Assembly (NCBI GenBank): GCA_022013235.1
Contig: JAKLQR010000049.1
Coordinates: 1 to 6,930 of the forward strand
Reading direction: 5' to 3'
DNA: 6,930 bases
Source: Thermodesulfovibrionales bacterium
Lineage (GTDB): Bacteria > Nitrospirota > Thermodesulfovibrionia > Thermodesulfovibrionales > SM23-35
Below the pieces are notes generated by a model. That model was not told the DNA's origin and did no database searches. It worked only from the letters and a program-made list of their open reading frames with translations. Positions 6,138-6,930 of this stretch are shown piece after piece. The position numbers and the translations under genes were made by a program. Each line of letters begins with the position of its first letter. Position 1 is the stretch's first letter.

Positions 6138-6153
6138 AGCAATTGTCATGCCA
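6138..6153 (-). promoter_or_regulatory. Sigma-54 (RpoN) promoter of the pilin cluster
   Basis: The minus strand reads TGGCATGACAATTGCT. Against the consensus TGGCACRNNNNTTGCW it has one mismatch (C to T at the sixth base), and the invariant GG and GC are exactly 10 bases apart. It lies about 140 bases upstream of the first pilin ATG and is oriented toward it. Sigma-54 control with the enhancer-binding protein PilR is established for pilA in Pseudomonas and reported in delta-proteobacteria. No regulator gene is in the window. Predicted transcription start is near 6127. Confidence 0.72.
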
Positions 6154-6286
6154 TAAAGCAGGAAACCGGAAGTCAATACGGCACGGAGGGAAATTAACTA
6201 ATAAAATAAGGTAGTTACAAAGACACCTCTGCATGCAAAAGATAGGGCTTGTCACTCTATGGGGTCTCTTTTTGGTCAAGAAATTG

Positions 6287-6301
6287 TGACAATATTTGTC
6301 A
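6287..6301. promoter_or_regulatory. Operator-like palindrome, possible enhancer site for the pilin promoter
   Basis: TGACAATATTTGTCA is a perfect 6-bp inverted repeat (TGACAA/TTGTCA) around a 3-base spacer. Its centre is about 140 bases upstream of the sigma-54 -24 element, a typical distance for an activator such as PilR. Related half-sites (TTGTCAC near 6249, GGTCAAG near 6274) lie between. PilR-type sites also use TGTC/GACA elements, but the match is only suggestive. It is close after the gspG stop, so a weak role in gspG 3' end formation is the alternative. Confidence 0.35.
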
Positions 6302-6323
6302 AGGGGAAGACACTTTATGATCG

Positions 6324-6755
6324 TTATTCCCAGCTATTGATATCCTTGCTTTCTCCTTCACCTCCCGGTGAACCATCAGATCCATATGAATAGAGGTCAT
6401 AGTCTCCGTGGTTGCCCGGTGATTCATAGTGATACGGCCTGCTCCACGGATCGTTCGGTACCGCTTTCTTCAAATATGGTCCGTCCCACATGTTCACGCC
6501 GGGATCTGTGAGAAGGGCGTCCAAGCCTTCGCCTGTTGTTGGATACCTGCCGGTGTCGAGCCTGAATGTATCCAACGCCTGGCCGAGAAGCTCTATCTGG
6601 GTCTTGACAGCAGACTGCTTCCCTTTGCCTATCTTACCGAAAAATTTAGGCGCCACAAGAGCAGCCAGCATCCCGAGAATTACCATAACAACAATCAGTT
6701 CAACAAGCGTGAACCCCTGTTTATTCGTGATATGCCTGCGGTTTGTTATATTCAT
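6324..6755 (-). CDS. gspG: Type II secretion major pseudopilin GspG
   Basis: A 143-residue pre-pseudopilin, normal for GspG. The leader MNITNRRHITNKQG precedes the cleavage site, and the mature protein (129 residues) starts FTLVELIVVMVILGMLAALVAPKF with Glu5. Family signatures follow: LGQALDTFRLDTGRYPTTGEGLDALL, WDGPYLKKAVPNDPWSRPYHYESPG, and the C-terminal YSYGSDGSPGGEGESKDI (122-139), the acidic loop that binds calcium in characterised GspG proteins. It would polymerise into the periplasmic pseudopilus that drives secretion. ATG 6755 is set by AGGAGG (6761-6766) 5 bases upstream; a longer in-frame reading runs through a palindromic repeat and is rejected. No other gsp gene is visible: downstream is the pilin cluster and upstream, as far as the window goes, is intergenic repeat. 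Calcium binding is inferred from family knowledge. Confidence 0.95.
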   Translation of the reverse strand: MNITNRRHITNKQGFTLVELIVVMVILGMLAALVAPKFFGKIGKGKQSAVKTQIELLGQALDTFRLDTGRYPTTGEGLDALLTDPGVNMWDGPYLKKAVPNDPWSRPYHYESPGNHGDYDLYSYGSDGSPGGEGESKDINSWE

Positions 6756-6812
6756 CCATGCCTCCTGATTAACATTGTTATTTTGTTTTTGTTTATAAAG
6801 ATTTATTTTGTC

Positions 6813-6892
6813 ATTGTCCGGCTTGACCGGACAATCCAGTCCCGAAAGCTTTCGGGATGAAAACACTCGATTCCCCGATCAAGTCGTGGAAT
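6813..6892. repeat. REP-like palindromic intergenic repeat cluster upstream of gspG
   Basis: Three consecutive palindromes: ATTGTCCGG/CCGGACAAT (9-bp arms, loop CTTGA, 6813-6835); TCCCGAAAGCTTTCGGGA (perfect 18-bp palindrome, 6840-6857); and ATTCCCCGA/TCGTGGAAT (8 of 9 pairs, loop TCAAG, 6870-6892). The loop of the third is the reverse complement of the loop of the first, so they look like inverted versions of one unit. Such GATCAAGTC-centred palindromes resemble dispersed intergenic repeats seen in many bacterial genomes. They lie between position 6893 and the gspG RBS, and may form mRNA hairpins or terminate upstream transcription. Confidence 0.7.
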
Positions 6893-6930
6893 GACGAACT
6901 ATTTGACCTGCAATATATGCACATACTCTA

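Larger units (their letters stand above)
5996..6323 (-). other. Intergenic region between gspG and the first pilin: long regulated leader, no gene
   Basis: These 328 bases hold no convincing gene. Read toward the pilin they contain, in order: a TGACAA/TTGTCA palindrome and scattered TTGTCAC/TTGACC half-sites, an AT-rich tract near 6190-6210, a sigma-54 promoter, a tandem ATGCAAAT pair, an SD-like AAGGAGGTGATG, and finally the true pilin RBS. The predicted leader is about 130 bases. A 63-codon reading frame at 6088-6279 has no family features and is considered chance. No terminator is obvious after gspG. Confidence 0.6.

Noticed and set aside
6088..6279. 63-codon reading frame on the minus strand between gspG and the first pilin
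   Set aside because: No ribosome binding site, no family likeness and Cys/Pro-rich composition; it overlaps the sigma-54 promoter.
6429..6860. 143-codon plus-strand reading frame opposite gspG
   Set aside because: Shadow of gspG that extends into the palindromic repeat; the VRLDRTIQSRKLSG tail is just translated repeat.
6756..6866. N-terminal extension of gspG
   Set aside because: The frame runs through the palindromic repeat; AGGAGG before 6755 gives a normal pseudopilin leader.

Overview
The window comes from a Gram-negative bacterium. It has a type II secretion pseudopilin, class III-signal pilins and an apparent sigma-54 pilin promoter. Base composition is moderate. Protein style (DUF1015 next to gap-pgk, pilins with the mature start FTLIELLIVVAIIGILAAIA and a following GYLGMQERGRKGA stretch) fits Nitrospirota (Thermodesulfovibrio-like) or a delta-proteobacterial lineage. 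That placement is an inference from protein style, not a proven taxonomy.

Layout, plus strand: a DUF1015 protein (53-1288), then type I glyceraldehyde-3-phosphate dehydrogenase (gap, 1347-2351) and phosphoglycerate kinase (pgk, 2354-3592). gap and pgk are 2 bases apart and form a two-gene central-carbon operon. DUF1015 lies 58 bases upstream and a TATAAT box sits in that gap. pgk runs tail to tail into speD with 15 bases between the stops.

Layout, minus strand: S-adenosylmethionine decarboxylase (speD, 3608-4036, TTG start), an intergenic stretch holding the 3' end of a dead IS30-type transposase (4149-4256, plus strand), then three type IV pilin genes transcribed 5995 to 4268, then a GspG-type major pseudopilin gene (6324-6755). 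The two upstream pilins (5408-5995 and 4788-5342) are tandem paralogues. Each carries a canonical 12-residue EF-hand-like calcium loop and a cysteine pair; the third pilin (4268-4741) is a different subfamily. A perfect 15-bp terminator-like hairpin separates the first pilin from the second, which suggests high expression of the first and reduced read-through into the other two. A near-consensus sigma-54 promoter (TGGCATGACAATTGCT) about 140 bases upstream of the first pilin, with a TGACAA/TTGTCA palindrome farther upstream, points to PilS/PilR-style control.

The right end is an intergenic palindromic repeat cluster upstream of gspG. I see no CRISPR array, tRNA, rRNA or complete mobile element. 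The most unusual content is the calcium-loop pilin pair, its mosaic pattern of DNA divergence, and its regulatory architecture. I do not see a wholly new multi-gene system.
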